Both the position numbers and the translations under genes were made by a program. The notes under the pieces were generated by a model. That model was given only the letters and a program-made list of their open reading frames with translations. It searched no databases and was not told the DNA's origin. DNA of 51,447 bases from a virus: positions 1 through 51,447 of the IMG/VR virus record IMGVR_UViG_3300042154_002918; one strand, given 5' to 3'. Of this stretch, positions 8,667 to 17,500 are shown in pieces. Numbering within the stretch: the stretch's first letter is position 1; every line of letters begins with the position of its first letter.

Positions 8667-9455
8667 ATGAAAATAGATAGAGTCATTTTAATCTCTAATA
8701 CCAACAAAACTTATTACGAGTTTTGGAATCAATTATCTTATACATACAAAGAAAAATTTGGAATAACTCCAACATTAGTCTTTTTTGGAACTGAAGAAGA
8801 ATTTACCAATTTAGGTTTATCAAAAGAATACGGTGATGTGTTTTTTGAAACCGCAATTCAGGGTGTGGGTGTTTGGCAATACACATGGGCACTTTTTTAT
8901 TACACTAAATTTTTTCCAAATGAAACTTGCGTATTAATGGGTATTGACCAAATACCTTTAGGAACTTATTTTTTAAAAGATTTAATTAAAAATATCGATG
9001 AAAATAATTATCTTATGTTAATTGATGATGCCTATGTTACTACCGGTCAAACGGATAAAGATTGGAAATCAGGAGGGTTTAGTCCTTCTGCTTACCACAT
9101 ATCAAAAGGTTCGGTATTTAATGAAATTTATAAATTTGAAGATTCGTTTGAATCTGAAATTTTAAAAATTAAAAACTTAAATGTTAAAACAATGTGGTCA
9201 GATGGATGGGGAACTGACGAAGGATATAGTTCATCAGTATTGTATAATTACGAAAAAAAAGAAAAAATAATTTGCTTAAGTCAATTTAATGAATTAATGT
9301 TAAAAAGGATTGATTGTGGTAGAGACCATGAAATACCTTACAATGTTGATTTATTAAAAAATGACCACTACATTGAATGTCATTCGTGTCGACCATATTC
9401 AAGTCATAAAAATTATTTAGACACAATGTTTAATAATATACCAAAATACATTTAA
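8667..9455 (+). CDS. Putative GT-A-like glycosyltransferase
   Basis: A 262-residue protein beginning KIDRVILISNTNKTYYEFWNQ, with central ETCVLMGIDQIPLGTYF and YLMLIDDAYVTTG, which look like a GT-A strand-plus-acid layout, and a late TMWSDGWGTDEGYSSSVLY segment like the catalytic-base region of GT-A enzymes. No signal peptide or membrane helix. It is spaced 3 bases from the previous gene and 1 base from the next. The family is not recognised by name. The call leans on fold-like pattern and genomic context. Confidence 0.6.
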   Translation: MKIDRVILISNTNKTYYEFWNQLSYTYKEKFGITPTLVFFGTEEEFTNLGLSKEYGDVFFETAIQGVGVWQYTWALFYYTKFFPNETCVLMGIDQIPLGTYFLKDLIKNIDENNYLMLIDDAYVTTGQTDKDWKSGGFSPSAYHISKGSVFNEIYKFEDSFESEILKIKNLNVKTMWSDGWGTDEGYSSSVLYNYEKKEKIICLSQFNELMLKRIDCGRDHEIPYNVDLLKNDHYIECHSCRPYSSHKNYLDTMFNNIPKYI

Positions 9456-9456
9456 A

Positions 9457-9930
9457 ATGAAAAACGTACAAATACACCCAACGTCAATTATTGAAACCGA
9501 AACGATTGGAGAAAACACTAAAATATGGGCATTTTCACACATATGTAAAGGTGTGATTATAGGTGAGAACTGTGTAATCGGAGAAGGAGTTTATATTGGA
9601 CCAAATGTTGTCATTGGTAATAATGTAAAAATACAAAATAATTCCCTAATATATGAAGGGGTAACTATTGAAGATAATGTGTTTATTGGTCCTAATGTTG
9701 TAACAACTAATGACATTTATCCTGATGTTAGTAATGATTGGAAACATAGATTTAGAACAACTTTATTTAAAAAAGGGTGTAGTATTAGCGCGAATTCAAC
9801 CATAATTTGTGGTAATGTAATTGGTGAAAATACACTAATTGGTGCAGGGTCGGTAGTTAGTAAAAGTATGCCACCAAATTCAATATGTTTTGGAAACCCT
9901 TGTAAATTTAGAAGTGTGAAAAAAATATGA
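9457..9930 (+). CDS. Left-handed beta-helix acyltransferase (WbpD/WlbB-like)
   Basis: A 157-residue protein built almost entirely of hexapeptide repeats ([LIV]-G-x4 rungs: IGENTKIWAFSHICKGVIIG, IGEGVYIGPNVVIGNNVKI). It ends with SVVSKSMPPNSICFGNPCKF, the usual C-terminal cap of sugar N-acetyltransferases. Length and the opening IHPTSIIETETIGENTKIW match the WbpD/WlbB group, which acetylates a 3-amino group on a UDP-sugar using acetyl-CoA. That reaction needs an amino sugar, yet the only DegT-fold enzyme in the window (13135) carries His where an aminotransferase needs Lys, so the substrate is open. It overlaps the next gene by 4 bases. Confidence 0.85.
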   Translation: MKNVQIHPTSIIETETIGENTKIWAFSHICKGVIIGENCVIGEGVYIGPNVVIGNNVKIQNNSLIYEGVTIEDNVFIGPNVVTTNDIYPDVSNDWKHRFRTTLFKKGCSISANSTIICGNVIGENTLIGAGSVVSKSMPPNSICFGNPCKFRSVKKI

Positions 9931-10733
9931 AACAAGAAGATTTAATTTATCCTAATAGATTTACTGAATTACATAATAATGAAACAATATTTTTTTGTAA
10001 AAGAGATTTTATTGTTGATGAGTACATTAAATTATCAAAATTAAATCATAATGTAATATTAATTGTAGGTAATGGTGATTATTCATTTGACGAATCTTTA
10101 TTGCAAATTAAACCAGACAATGTTAAACATATTTTTGCAAACAACTCACTATGTCATAACGAGTTTATAACCCCATTACCTGTTGGTATTGAAAATATAA
10201 CAAACTCAAAAAGGGAAGGTCACGGAATCATTAACCAAGAGGTTTTTGGAAAATTACCTTTTATGTTAAATGATGAAATCTTCAAACCTTCAACAGATAA
10301 GATTGATAAGTTATATGCAAATTTTAATGTTTTAACTAATTTAGGATTTCGTAAAATGGTTAGAGATATCTGTATAAATTCTGAAAACATTGACTTTGAA
10401 ACCGGTTTAACGTATTCTGATTTTGTTTCTAAAACTAAATCATATCTCGGGTCTATTTCACCTGAAGGTAATGGTATTGAGTGTATTAGGACTTTTGAAA
10501 CTTTATATGTTGGTGAAATACCTATATGTGTTGGAGATTATTCTAAATACAAATCTGTTTATGAATCAATATATAAACATTTACCTATTGTATATGTTGA
10601 CAACGCTAATGATTTATCAGACCACTCAAAAATAAAAACAGAAATAAATAAGGTTAAAAACAATTCCACAGAGATGATGTATTTTGATTTTTGGCGTGAT
10701 AAAATCAAAATGTTTGAAAAAAAATTATTATAA
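9927..10733 (+). CDS. Exostosin-like glycosyltransferase
   Basis: A 268-residue protein whose second half carries SPEGNGIECIRTFETLYVGEIPICV, the pattern (S-P-x-G-N-G-x-[DE]-x-x-R-x-[WF]-E-[AT]-L-x-x-G-x-I-P) typical of exostosin-like GT-B enzymes that bind a nucleotide sugar. Earlier, PLPVGIENITNSKREGHG resembles the linker region of the same group. No signal peptide, so it acts in the infected cytoplasm. It overlaps the acyltransferase by 4 bases and lies 9 bases before the GT11-like gene. Donor and acceptor are unknown. Confidence 0.72.
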   Translation: MKQEDLIYPNRFTELHNNETIFFCKRDFIVDEYIKLSKLNHNVILIVGNGDYSFDESLLQIKPDNVKHIFANNSLCHNEFITPLPVGIENITNSKREGHGIINQEVFGKLPFMLNDEIFKPSTDKIDKLYANFNVLTNLGFRKMVRDICINSENIDFETGLTYSDFVSKTKSYLGSISPEGNGIECIRTFETLYVGEIPICVGDYSKYKSVYESIYKHLPIVYVDNANDLSDHSKIKTEINKVKNNSTEMMYFDFWRDKIKMFEKKLL

Positions 10734-10742
10734 TATAATTCA

Positions 10743-11501
10743 ATGTCAGTATCTATAAAACATAACGGTAGATTGGGTAACCATTTATTCCAAAATGTGG
10801 CAGCATTTATATTTGCTAAAAAATTTAATCTTTCCTTAAATACAATCTCTGTCGACTCTCAATTTAATTTACCTCAATTAAATGGCTCTGTATATACGAA
10901 CAATAAATTAATTGTTAATGATTCTAATTTTTTGAATTTATTAAACTCAGATACAATTGAACCAAGACATTATATTTTTGATGGTTTTTTTCAAATAAAA
11001 GGTTTTGTATTAAATTATAGAGAGGAAATTAAATCTTTGTTTAATTTATCTTATGATAAAACTGATAAAGATGATGTTTTTGTTATGTACAGAATTGGAG
11101 ACATCGAAGGTCTTAGACAAATGTTACCGATAGAATTTTATCAAAATGCGTTAAACAATTTATCCTCAAAAAAAGGATATATTACATCAGACTCTCCTTC
11201 TCACCCCAATGTAATTAAATTATCAAAAGAATTTAATTTAACAATTTATAACGATACACCATCAGAAACTATTAATTTTGGAAAAAATTTTAATAATTTA
11301 GTATTAAGTGAAGGCAGTTTTAGTTGGTGGATTGGTGCACTAAGTAATTCCAAAAACATATATTATAATCAAAGGGAACGATTTTGGCATGGTGATATTT
11401 TTGTTTTCCCTGAATGGACTCCTCTTCATTATGATTGGACACCTGAATGCGTTGTATCAAATAATAAACTTATATGTGATAAAATAATTAATAATTCTTA
11501 A
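10743..11501 (+). CDS. GT11-like alpha-1,2-fucosyltransferase family protein
   Basis: The three landmarks of GT11 are visible: the N-terminal GRLGNHLFQ (9-17, like GGLGNQMFQ), MYRIGD (115-120, in place of H-x-R-R-x-D; the first Arg is kept and the second is Ile), and SEGSFSWWIGAL (189-200), the hallmark S-x-F-S-W-W motif. GT11 enzymes transfer L-fucose (or a related 6-deoxy-L-sugar) from its GDP form. The GDP-sugar cassette at 13135-16161 on the same strand could supply that donor. At 252 residues it is slightly shorter than bacterial GT11 enzymes. An 88-base spacer without recognisable features follows. Confidence 0.82.
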   Translation: MSVSIKHNGRLGNHLFQNVAAFIFAKKFNLSLNTISVDSQFNLPQLNGSVYTNNKLIVNDSNFLNLLNSDTIEPRHYIFDGFFQIKGFVLNYREEIKSLFNLSYDKTDKDDVFVMYRIGDIEGLRQMLPIEFYQNALNNLSSKKGYITSDSPSHPNVIKLSKEFNLTIYNDTPSETINFGKNFNNLVLSEGSFSWWIGALSNSKNIYYNQRERFWHGDIFVFPEWTPLHYDWTPECVVSNNKLICDKIINNS

Positions 11502-11589
11502 TATTATATGAAACTACTAAATTTAAGATAAATTCTTTACATATTTCCTCAAAAATATTAAATTTAAATCTAAACTAAATTAATTAAAA

Positions 11590-12354
11590 ATGAAAAACTA
11601 CGACATAGTAATTGTTTCCCACGAAAAAGATTTTAACAACATTAAATTTATTGTTGAATATTCTCAAAAAAATTTAAAGTTTGATTCGATTCATTTAATT
11701 TTAAGTGAACGAAAAGAATTTACCGATTTAGAATTGGTAAAAACTTTAACAGATAAACCAGTGTTCTTACATATGGAAAGTGATGTTTTAAAAATAGATA
11801 AAACAAGAATTAATTATAGACCAAATTGGATTTATCAAATGATGCTTAAAATATTTCAAAACGTTACTAATAATGACGATTTTTTAATTATAGAATCAGA
11901 TTGTCTAATCCTTAAAGAAATTAATTTTTTTGAAGATGACAAAACTTGTTTATATTTGTGTCGAGACCAATATCATGAACAATATTTTAACTTCAACAAT
12001 TTATTAGGTTTTGGTAGAGAATATAACCATTCTTTTATTTCTGAATTTATGATGTATAACAAACAAATTGTCAAAGACATGTTATCAAAATCAAATTGTA
12101 ATGATGTTAATGATTTTTTAGAAATAGTTTATAACAACACCAATAAGAATTGTTATCCCGCAGATTATGAATTATATGGTAATTTTTGTTTTAAATATCA
12201 TAGAGATAAAATAGATTTAAAACATTTAAACTACAATTTTTTTGGTAGAGATGTTGGAGAGAGACCTTTTTGGGAAGACAATGAAATTATAAATTTAATT
12301 AACACTAATTCAGATAAAGAAGTTATTAGTTTCCATACTTGGGGAGCAAATTAA
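11590..12354 (+). CDS. Putative GT-A glycosyltransferase
   Basis: A 254-residue protein opening YDIVIVSHEKDFNNIKFIVEY and carrying DDFLIIESDCLILKEINFF, a GT-A strand with an E-S-D acid motif. PNWIYQMMLKIF upstream and NCYPADYELYGNF downstream resemble the acceptor and base regions of DUF6492-type transferases. The C-terminal FHTWG is a typical edge motif. No signal peptide or membrane helix. It begins after the only sizeable gap inside the glycan run and is followed 5 bases later by the SDR gene. The family assignment is tentative. Confidence 0.62.
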   Translation: MKNYDIVIVSHEKDFNNIKFIVEYSQKNLKFDSIHLILSERKEFTDLELVKTLTDKPVFLHMESDVLKIDKTRINYRPNWIYQMMLKIFQNVTNNDDFLIIESDCLILKEINFFEDDKTCLYLCRDQYHEQYFNFNNLLGFGREYNHSFISEFMMYNKQIVKDMLSKSNCNDVNDFLEIVYNNTNKNCYPADYELYGNFCFKYHRDKIDLKHLNYNFFGRDVGERPFWEDNEIINLINTNSDKEVISFHTWGAN

Positions 12355-12359
12355 TTATT

Positions 12360-13145
12360 ATGTCAGATAAAACATCTTTAGTTATTGGTAATACCTCTCA
12401 ATTAAGTTATTACTTCCCTAATAATTTTGAAAAAATATCGTCTAGAAATATAGATTTTACAAAACTTTGTTCTAAAAAATATGATAAAGTTTTTTTATTA
12501 TTTGCCGAACAACGAACTTTTCTAAATGAATCAGACGATTTTTTTATAAAGACTAATTTTGATTACACTTTGGAGGTCATTAATAAATTTAAAGACATTT
12601 CAAATAAAATTATCATCTATTCAACATCTGAATTATGGAATAAATATGAAGGTTGTATTACGTTAGACGATAAGTATAATTATAATTATTCACCATATAT
12701 TAAATCAAAAGAAATTCTTTGTAACTATATTAATAACAATAGAGACATTTACAACAATGTCATAATAATTTATCCATTTAATTTTAATTCAATTTATAGA
12801 AAAGAAGGTTTTCTTTTTGGTAAAATATTTGACTCAATATTGAATAATAAGAAAATTTCAATAGGGGACATAAATTTTAATAGAGACATAACTCATCCAA
12901 AAAATATTGTGGATATTTCATTAGAAACTGATAAAGATTGCATTATTGGTTCCGGAGAATTAATTAATGTTCAAAAATTTATTGAAGACATTTTTACAAA
13001 ATTAAATAAAAAAATTATAGATTACATAGAATATGATGAATCTAACAACCTAAAAATAAAAAGAGGTGGTTATTATAGTTGTGAGAAAACAATCGACTAT
13101 AATGAACTAATTAACTTAACAATTAAAGACATATATGAGTATTAA
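12360..13145 (+). CDS. Divergent extended SDR (sugar epimerase/reductase-like)
   Basis: A 261-residue Rossmann protein. The expected G-x-x-G-x-x-G near the N-terminus is degenerate (VIGNTSQLSYYF), but the catalytic Y-x-x-x-K is present as YIKSK, preceded by IIYSTSELW (the Ser/Thr position). NFNRDITHPKNIVDI matches the late cofactor/substrate region of NAD-dependent sugar epimerases and reductases. I chose the ATG at 12360; a TTG 21 bases earlier would extend into the previous gene. It overlaps the DegT-fold gene by 11 bases, so it may be the ketoreductase for the GDP-sugar made by the next three genes. Confidence 0.7.
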   Translation: MSDKTSLVIGNTSQLSYYFPNNFEKISSRNIDFTKLCSKKYDKVFLLFAEQRTFLNESDDFFIKTNFDYTLEVINKFKDISNKIIIYSTSELWNKYEGCITLDDKYNYNYSPYIKSKEILCNYINNNRDIYNNVIIIYPFNFNSIYRKEGFLFGKIFDSILNNKKISIGDINFNRDITHPKNIVDISLETDKDCIIGSGELINVQKFIEDIFTKLNKKIIDYIEYDESNNLKIKRGGYYSCEKTIDYNELINLTIKDIYEY

Positions 13146-14286
13146 ACTAGTAAAAGATACTATTGATTTTGACGATATTAATAAATTAATAGAATGGTTA
13201 AAAACTAATCCGAGATTAACTAAAGGAGAATTAACCACAACGTTTGAGAACTTGTGGTCTAAATGGTTAGGATGTAAGTATTCAATATTTGTAAATTCAG
13301 GCTCATCGGCTAATTTAGCGGCAATATATTCATTAATTTTATCAGGTAAATTAAAAAATAATAAAATTATTGTACCAGCAGTTTCTTGGGTGACAACCGT
13401 AACACCGGCAATACAATTAGGGTTAACCCCTATTATGTGTGATTGTGATATGGATAATTTAGGTTTGGACATTAACCATTTAAAAACATTAATTAAAGAA
13501 GAAAACCCATCTGCAATCATTTTGGTTCACGTATTAGGATTTCCAAACCATATGACAGAAATTATCGAACTATGTAAAGAAAATGATATTTTATTAATTG
13601 AGGACACTTGTGAATCAATTGGTTCAAAATATGATGAAAAACATTTAGGTACTTTTGGTGATTTATCAACATTCTCATTTTATTTTGGACATCATATGTC
13701 AACAATTGAAGGTGGTATGATATCAACAGACAATGAAGACTTATACCATATATTACTATCCATTAGGTCACACGGGTGGGACAGGGACTTACCAATATCA
13801 AAACAAAAAGAATTACGTGAAAAATATAAGGTTGACGATTTTAAATCGTTATACACCTTCTATTACCCCGGATTTAATTTAAGGGCAACTGACTTACAAG
13901 CATTTATTGGGATTCAACAGATGGATAAATTAAACCATATTGTTGAATCTAGAAATAAAAACTATTTGAAATATAAAGAAGGAATTAAAAATAATTTTTG
14001 GAACATATCACCAACAAGTAATTCTTATGTTTCAAATTTTTCCTACCCAATAATTACTAAGAATCTTGACAAATTAATATTTGAATTACAAAACAACAAT
14101 ATAGAGTGTCGACCATTAATTTGTGGCTCAATAAATGAACACCCATTTTGGTATGAAAGATATGGTAAACAAGAATTACCAAATTCAAAATTAGTTCACG
14201 AATATGGATTATACTTACCAAATAACCATCAAATGACAGAAGAAGAAATAAATAAAGTAATTAAAATTGTTAACGAGAATATATGA
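13135..14286 (+). CDS. DegT-fold PLP enzyme with His at Lys position (ColD-like 3-dehydratase)
   Basis: A full-length 383-residue fold-type I DegT/DnrJ family protein: NSGSSANLAAIYSL (PLP phosphate loop), PAVSWVTTVTPAIQLGLTPI, IEDTCESIGSKY, and STFSFYFGHHMSTIEGGMIS. In aminotransferases of this family the last segment reads S-F-H-x-x-K-N-I-x-x-x-E-G-G with Lys holding PLP; here H186 (followed by H187) is at that position, as in GDP-4-keto-6-deoxymannose 3-dehydratase ColD and the E1-type deoxysugar dehydrases. RSHGWDRDL also fits. No iron-sulfur cysteine set is seen, so ColD-like is preferred over E1-like. It lies directly before the fcl/colC-like and gmd genes. Confidence 0.85.
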   Translation: MSIKLVKDTIDFDDINKLIEWLKTNPRLTKGELTTTFENLWSKWLGCKYSIFVNSGSSANLAAIYSLILSGKLKNNKIIVPAVSWVTTVTPAIQLGLTPIMCDCDMDNLGLDINHLKTLIKEENPSAIILVHVLGFPNHMTEIIELCKENDILLIEDTCESIGSKYDEKHLGTFGDLSTFSFYFGHHMSTIEGGMISTDNEDLYHILLSIRSHGWDRDLPISKQKELREKYKVDDFKSLYTFYYPGFNLRATDLQAFIGIQQMDKLNHIVESRNKNYLKYKEGIKNNFWNISPTSNSYVSNFSYPIITKNLDKLIFELQNNNIECRPLICGSINEHPFWYERYGKQELPNSKLVHEYGLYLPNNHQMTEEEINKVIKIVNENI

Positions 14287-15185
14287 AAAAATTATTAGTG
14301 ACCGGAGGAAACGGTTTAGTTGGCTCATCAATAAATGCTGACATTAAAATTGGGAAACAATATGACTTAAAACTCACTGATGAAACAAATAAAATGTTTG
14401 AGTACCATAAACCAACACATGTTATTCATTGTGCAGGTAAAGTTGGAGGTGTAGGAGGAAATATGAACTATAAAGGAGAATATTTTTATGATAACATAAT
14501 GATAAACACCAATGTTATTGAATCTGCAAGAAGAAATGGTGTCGAGAAATTAGTATCTTTCTTATCAACGTGTGTGTTTCCGGATAATATAGAATACCCT
14601 TTAACTGAATCTAAAATTCATTTAGGTGAGCCACATAATTCAAATTACCCTTATGCTTATGCTAAGAGAATGGCCGATATTCAAATTCGGGCGTATAGAG
14701 AACAATATGGTTTAAATTATGTTTCGGTTATTCCAACAAACATATACGGTCCAAATGATAATTTTTCATTATCTCAAGGTCACGTAATGCCGATGTTAAT
14801 ACATAAACTTTATTTGGCACAAAAAAACAATACCGATTTTACAGTATGGGGTTCAGGTAAACCATTAAGAGAATTTATATTTTCAAAAGATGTTGCAAAA
14901 TTATCAGAATGGGCAATTGACAACTATAATGAATCTGAACCTATAATATTTAGTACATCTGAAGAGATTAGCATAATGGATTTAGTTGATTTATTAGTAA
15001 AAGAATTTAACTTTAAGGGTAATGTGATTTTTGATTCATCAAAACCTGACGGACAATTTAGAAAACCATCAGATAATTCAAAATTAAAATCATATTTACC
15101 AGATTTTAAATTTACACCCATTGAGGATGGGATAAAAGAAACCGTTAATTGGTTTATAACAAATTATGAAAATGCAAGAAAATAA
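14283..15185 (+). CDS. fcl: GDP-L-fucose synthase / ColC-like epimerase-reductase
   Basis: A 300-residue extended SDR. NAD(P) loop GGNGLVG (8-14); S95-T96-C97 in FLSTCVFP; Y124-x-x-x-K128 in PYAYAKRM; H167 in QGHVMPML; and PTNIYGPNDNFS, all matching GDP-4-keto-6-deoxymannose 3,5-epimerase-4-reductase (GMER/WcaG). The Ser, Cys, His, Tyr and Lys used by that enzyme are all kept, so it should be active. With Gmd it would give GDP-L-fucose. If ColD acts first, the homologous ColC reaction would give GDP-L-colitose; sequence alone cannot separate the two. It overlaps the DegT gene by 4 bases and gmd by 20. Confidence 0.9.
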   Translation: MKKLLVTGGNGLVGSSINADIKIGKQYDLKLTDETNKMFEYHKPTHVIHCAGKVGGVGGNMNYKGEYFYDNIMINTNVIESARRNGVEKLVSFLSTCVFPDNIEYPLTESKIHLGEPHNSNYPYAYAKRMADIQIRAYREQYGLNYVSVIPTNIYGPNDNFSLSQGHVMPMLIHKLYLAQKNNTDFTVWGSGKPLREFIFSKDVAKLSEWAIDNYNESEPIIFSTSEEISIMDLVDLLVKEFNFKGNVIFDSSKPDGQFRKPSDNSKLKSYLPDFKFTPIEDGIKETVNWFITNYENARK

Positions 15186-16161
15186 AATAGCTCTTATTAC
15201 AGGAATAAACGGTCAAGATGGTTCTTATCTTGCCGAATTTCTTTTAGAAAAAGGATATGAAGTACATGGTACTTTAAAACGTAATTCGGTTGCGGAAAAC
15301 CAAACATCACGTCTTGATTCTATTTATTCTAAATTAAAATTACATTACGCAGATTTAACTGATTTATCATCATTAATTAGTGTGATTCAAAAATGTAATC
15401 CAACTGAAATTTATAATCTTGCAGCACAATCACATGTTAGAATTTCATTTGACCAACCAATCTATACTGCGAATGCAACCGGTGTTGGTACTTTAAACAT
15501 GTTAGAGGCTGTTAAATTAATCAACCCTAAAATTAAAATCTATCAAGCATCTTCATCTGAAATGTTTGGAAATTCAATAGATTCTGACGGATTTCAAAGA
15601 GAAACAACTTCCATGAATCCAGTATCCCCTTATGGTTGTTCAAAAGTTTTTAGTTATCACATTTGTAGAAATTATCGTAATTCTTATAATATGTTTATTT
15701 CTAACGGAATTTTATTTAATCATGAATCCCCAAGAAGAGGAACAAATTTTGTAACTAATAAAGTATGTAAAGAGGCGGTTAAAATAAAATTAGGATTAAG
15801 TAATGAATTAAAATTAGGTAATTTAGATGCAACAAGAGATTGGGGACACGCTAAAGATTATGTTAAAGCAATGTGGGAAATACTTCAATTAGATGAACCT
15901 AATGACTTTGTTTGTTCAACAGGAATTTCTCACTCAGTTAGGGATTTATGTGATTATGTTTTCACTAAATTGGATTTAAATTATGAAGACTACGTTAAGC
16001 TTGATGAAAAATTTTTAAGACCTGAAGAATTAAATAACTTAAAAGGAGATTCCAACAAATTAAAAGAATTGACAGGGTGGTCACCAACATACACATTTGA
16101 AACAATGTTAGACGAAATGATTGAACATTGGTTAGGTCACTATAAATTAAATAAAAATTAA
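15166..16161 (+). CDS. gmd: GDP-mannose 4,6-dehydratase
   Basis: A 331-residue extended SDR with the family signatures: TGINGQDGSYLAEFLLEKGY (cofactor loop), AAQSHVRISFDQP, SSSEMFGN, Y-x-x-x-K as YGCSK, NHESPRRGTNFVTNKV and LDATRDWGHAKDYV. It converts GDP-D-mannose to GDP-4-keto-6-deoxy-D-mannose with internal NADP recycling, the entry step to GDP-fucose, colitose, perosamine and rhamnose. The gene starts 20 bases inside the preceding one; ATG codons at 15166 and 15172 are both possible. It supplies the substrate for both neighbouring sugar enzymes and is followed 2 bases later by phoH. Confidence 0.95.
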   Translation: MKMQENKIALITGINGQDGSYLAEFLLEKGYEVHGTLKRNSVAENQTSRLDSIYSKLKLHYADLTDLSSLISVIQKCNPTEIYNLAAQSHVRISFDQPIYTANATGVGTLNMLEAVKLINPKIKIYQASSSEMFGNSIDSDGFQRETTSMNPVSPYGCSKVFSYHICRNYRNSYNMFISNGILFNHESPRRGTNFVTNKVCKEAVKIKLGLSNELKLGNLDATRDWGHAKDYVKAMWEILQLDEPNDFVCSTGISHSVRDLCDYVFTKLDLNYEDYVKLDEKFLRPEELNNLKGDSNKLKELTGWSPTYTFETMLDEMIEHWLGHYKLNKN

Positions 16162-16163
16162 AA

Positions 16164-16904
16164 ATGCAAAAACCGACAAGAGGTACGAAACCAAAACCAA
16201 CTTCAACACCATTAAGTGATAAAGTTGATACAAGAACAAAAAAACAACTAATTTGTTCTTTGGTTAAAAAGAAAACTAAACAAAAGTTTCTATCGGAGAG
16301 TCAAAGAAAATATTATGATATTCTAAATAATAATCAAATTACAATTTGTTCAGGACCCGCAGGGGTAGGTAAAAGTTACATAGCAATGAAAGCGGCGGTG
16401 GACTTATTATTAGACGAGAACAATGCGTATGAAAAAATAATCATTGTTAGACCAGCGGTTGAAGCAGAAGAAAAACTTGGAAGTTTACCCGGAGGTGTTG
16501 AAGAAAAATTAGACCCTTACATTTTTCCATCATATTATCTTTTAAATAAAATAATTGGGAAAGAAACAAGAGAAAAATTAAAAGAAATTGAGGCGATTGA
16601 AGTTTTTGCGTTAGCGTATATGAGAGGGATGAATATTGACAATTCAATATTAATTTTTGAAGAAGCCCAAAATTCAACACCTAGTCAAATGAAACTTCTT
16701 CTAACAAGAATTGGATTTAATTCAAAATTCTTTATTTCGGGAGATTTAGAACAATTTGACAGACATAAAGATAAAACACAAACAGGGTTATGGGACGCAT
16801 TAAAAAAGTTTCAAGATTTAGATGATGTCGGGACGTTTGAATTTAATCCGGAAGACGTAGTGAGAAATCCACTAATTTCTAAAATATTAAAAAGATACGA
16901 ATAA
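16164..16904 (+). CDS. phoH: PhoH-like P-loop ATPase
   Basis: A 246-residue PhoH family protein: Walker A CSGPAGVGKS (62-71), VRPAVEAEEKLGSLPGG, the Walker B region ILIFEEAQNSTPSQMKLLLTRIG, and ISGDLEQFDR, all typical. PhoH proteins are common in large marine and freshwater phages and are predicted ATPases acting on RNA or nucleic acids; their role in infection is unsettled. A Lys/Thr/Pro-rich tail of about 40 residues precedes the ATPase core. It lies 2 bases after gmd and shares its last base with the next gene, so it is expressed with the glycan operon. Confidence 0.92.
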   Translation: MQKPTRGTKPKPTSTPLSDKVDTRTKKQLICSLVKKKTKQKFLSESQRKYYDILNNNQITICSGPAGVGKSYIAMKAAVDLLLDENNAYEKIIIVRPAVEAEEKLGSLPGGVEEKLDPYIFPSYYLLNKIIGKETREKLKEIEAIEVFALAYMRGMNIDNSILIFEEAQNSTPSQMKLLLTRIGFNSKFFISGDLEQFDRHKDKTQTGLWDALKKFQDLDDVGTFEFNPEDVVRNPLISKILKRYE

Positions 16905-17500
16905 TGAGGATTGCAATCGAATTAAATGGAGTGTTGAGAGACACTCTTAAAAAAATACAACAGGAATATGAAAAATGGTATATTGAAAACCCGTTTAATG
17001 ACCCTGAAGAAGAATTTGAATATCAAGTAATTTCAGAAATTGAAAGTTTAGAAATTGGGAATCATTTAAAATTTAAAAATGAGGATGAGTTATATAATTT
17101 TTTATATAAAGAACATACCATGGAAATTTTTGGTCACGCAGGTTCTGTTGAAGTATCAAGTATGATGGATTTTAATGAATTTTATTTAGATGTTAGAGAT
17201 AATCATGATATTTTAATTGTCTCAGATGAAATGGGTAAATCAAAACCAGCATCTTTATTTTTTATCTCTAAATTTGGTTGTTTGGTTGAAACTGTAAAAT
17301 TTTATAGTGAATCTACAATTAATTCACTATGGAATTCTATAGACGTTTTACTTACTGCAAATCCTAAACTATTATTACAACATCCTGAGGGTAAAATGGT
17401 AATTAAATTTAACACCAAATATAACTCAGAAATTAACACCGAGCACTCAATATCAAGTATTAAAGAGCTCAAATCTAAAATATCTGAAATTTATGATTAA
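16904..17500 (+). CDS. Degenerate HAD-like protein
   Basis: A 198-residue protein opening IAIELNGVLRDTLKKIQQEYEKW, which copies the HAD motif I frame (h-h-h-D-x-D-G-V-L-R-D-T) but with Glu and Asn where the two catalytic Asp residues belong. HDILIVSDEMGKSKPASLFFISKFGC resembles motif II (S) and the following Lys region. The fold is probably kept and phosphatase chemistry lost, or substantially changed. A long acidic insertion (about 25-60) lies between. It overlaps phoH by one base and the next gene by 8, so all three should be co-expressed. A binding or regulatory role is plausible. Confidence 0.65.
   Translation: MRIAIELNGVLRDTLKKIQQEYEKWYIENPFNDPEEEFEYQVISEIESLEIGNHLKFKNEDELYNFLYKEHTMEIFGHAGSVEVSSMMDFNEFYLDVRDNHDILIVSDEMGKSKPASLFFISKFGCLVETVKFYSESTINSLWNSIDVLLTANPKLLLQHPEGKMVIKFNTKYNSEINTEHSISSIKELKSKISEIYD

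Noticed and set aside
11502-11589. Possible promoter or gene in the 88-base gap
   Set aside because: Very AT-rich with no convincing hairpin, promoter match or reading frame.
13116-13520. 134-residue minus-strand frame over the DegT-fold gene
   Set aside because: Opposes a conserved enzyme gene and has no homology-like motifs.
13135-14286. Annotation as a sugar aminotransferase
   Set aside because: The lysine needed to bind PLP is His186, so aminotransferase chemistry is unlikely.
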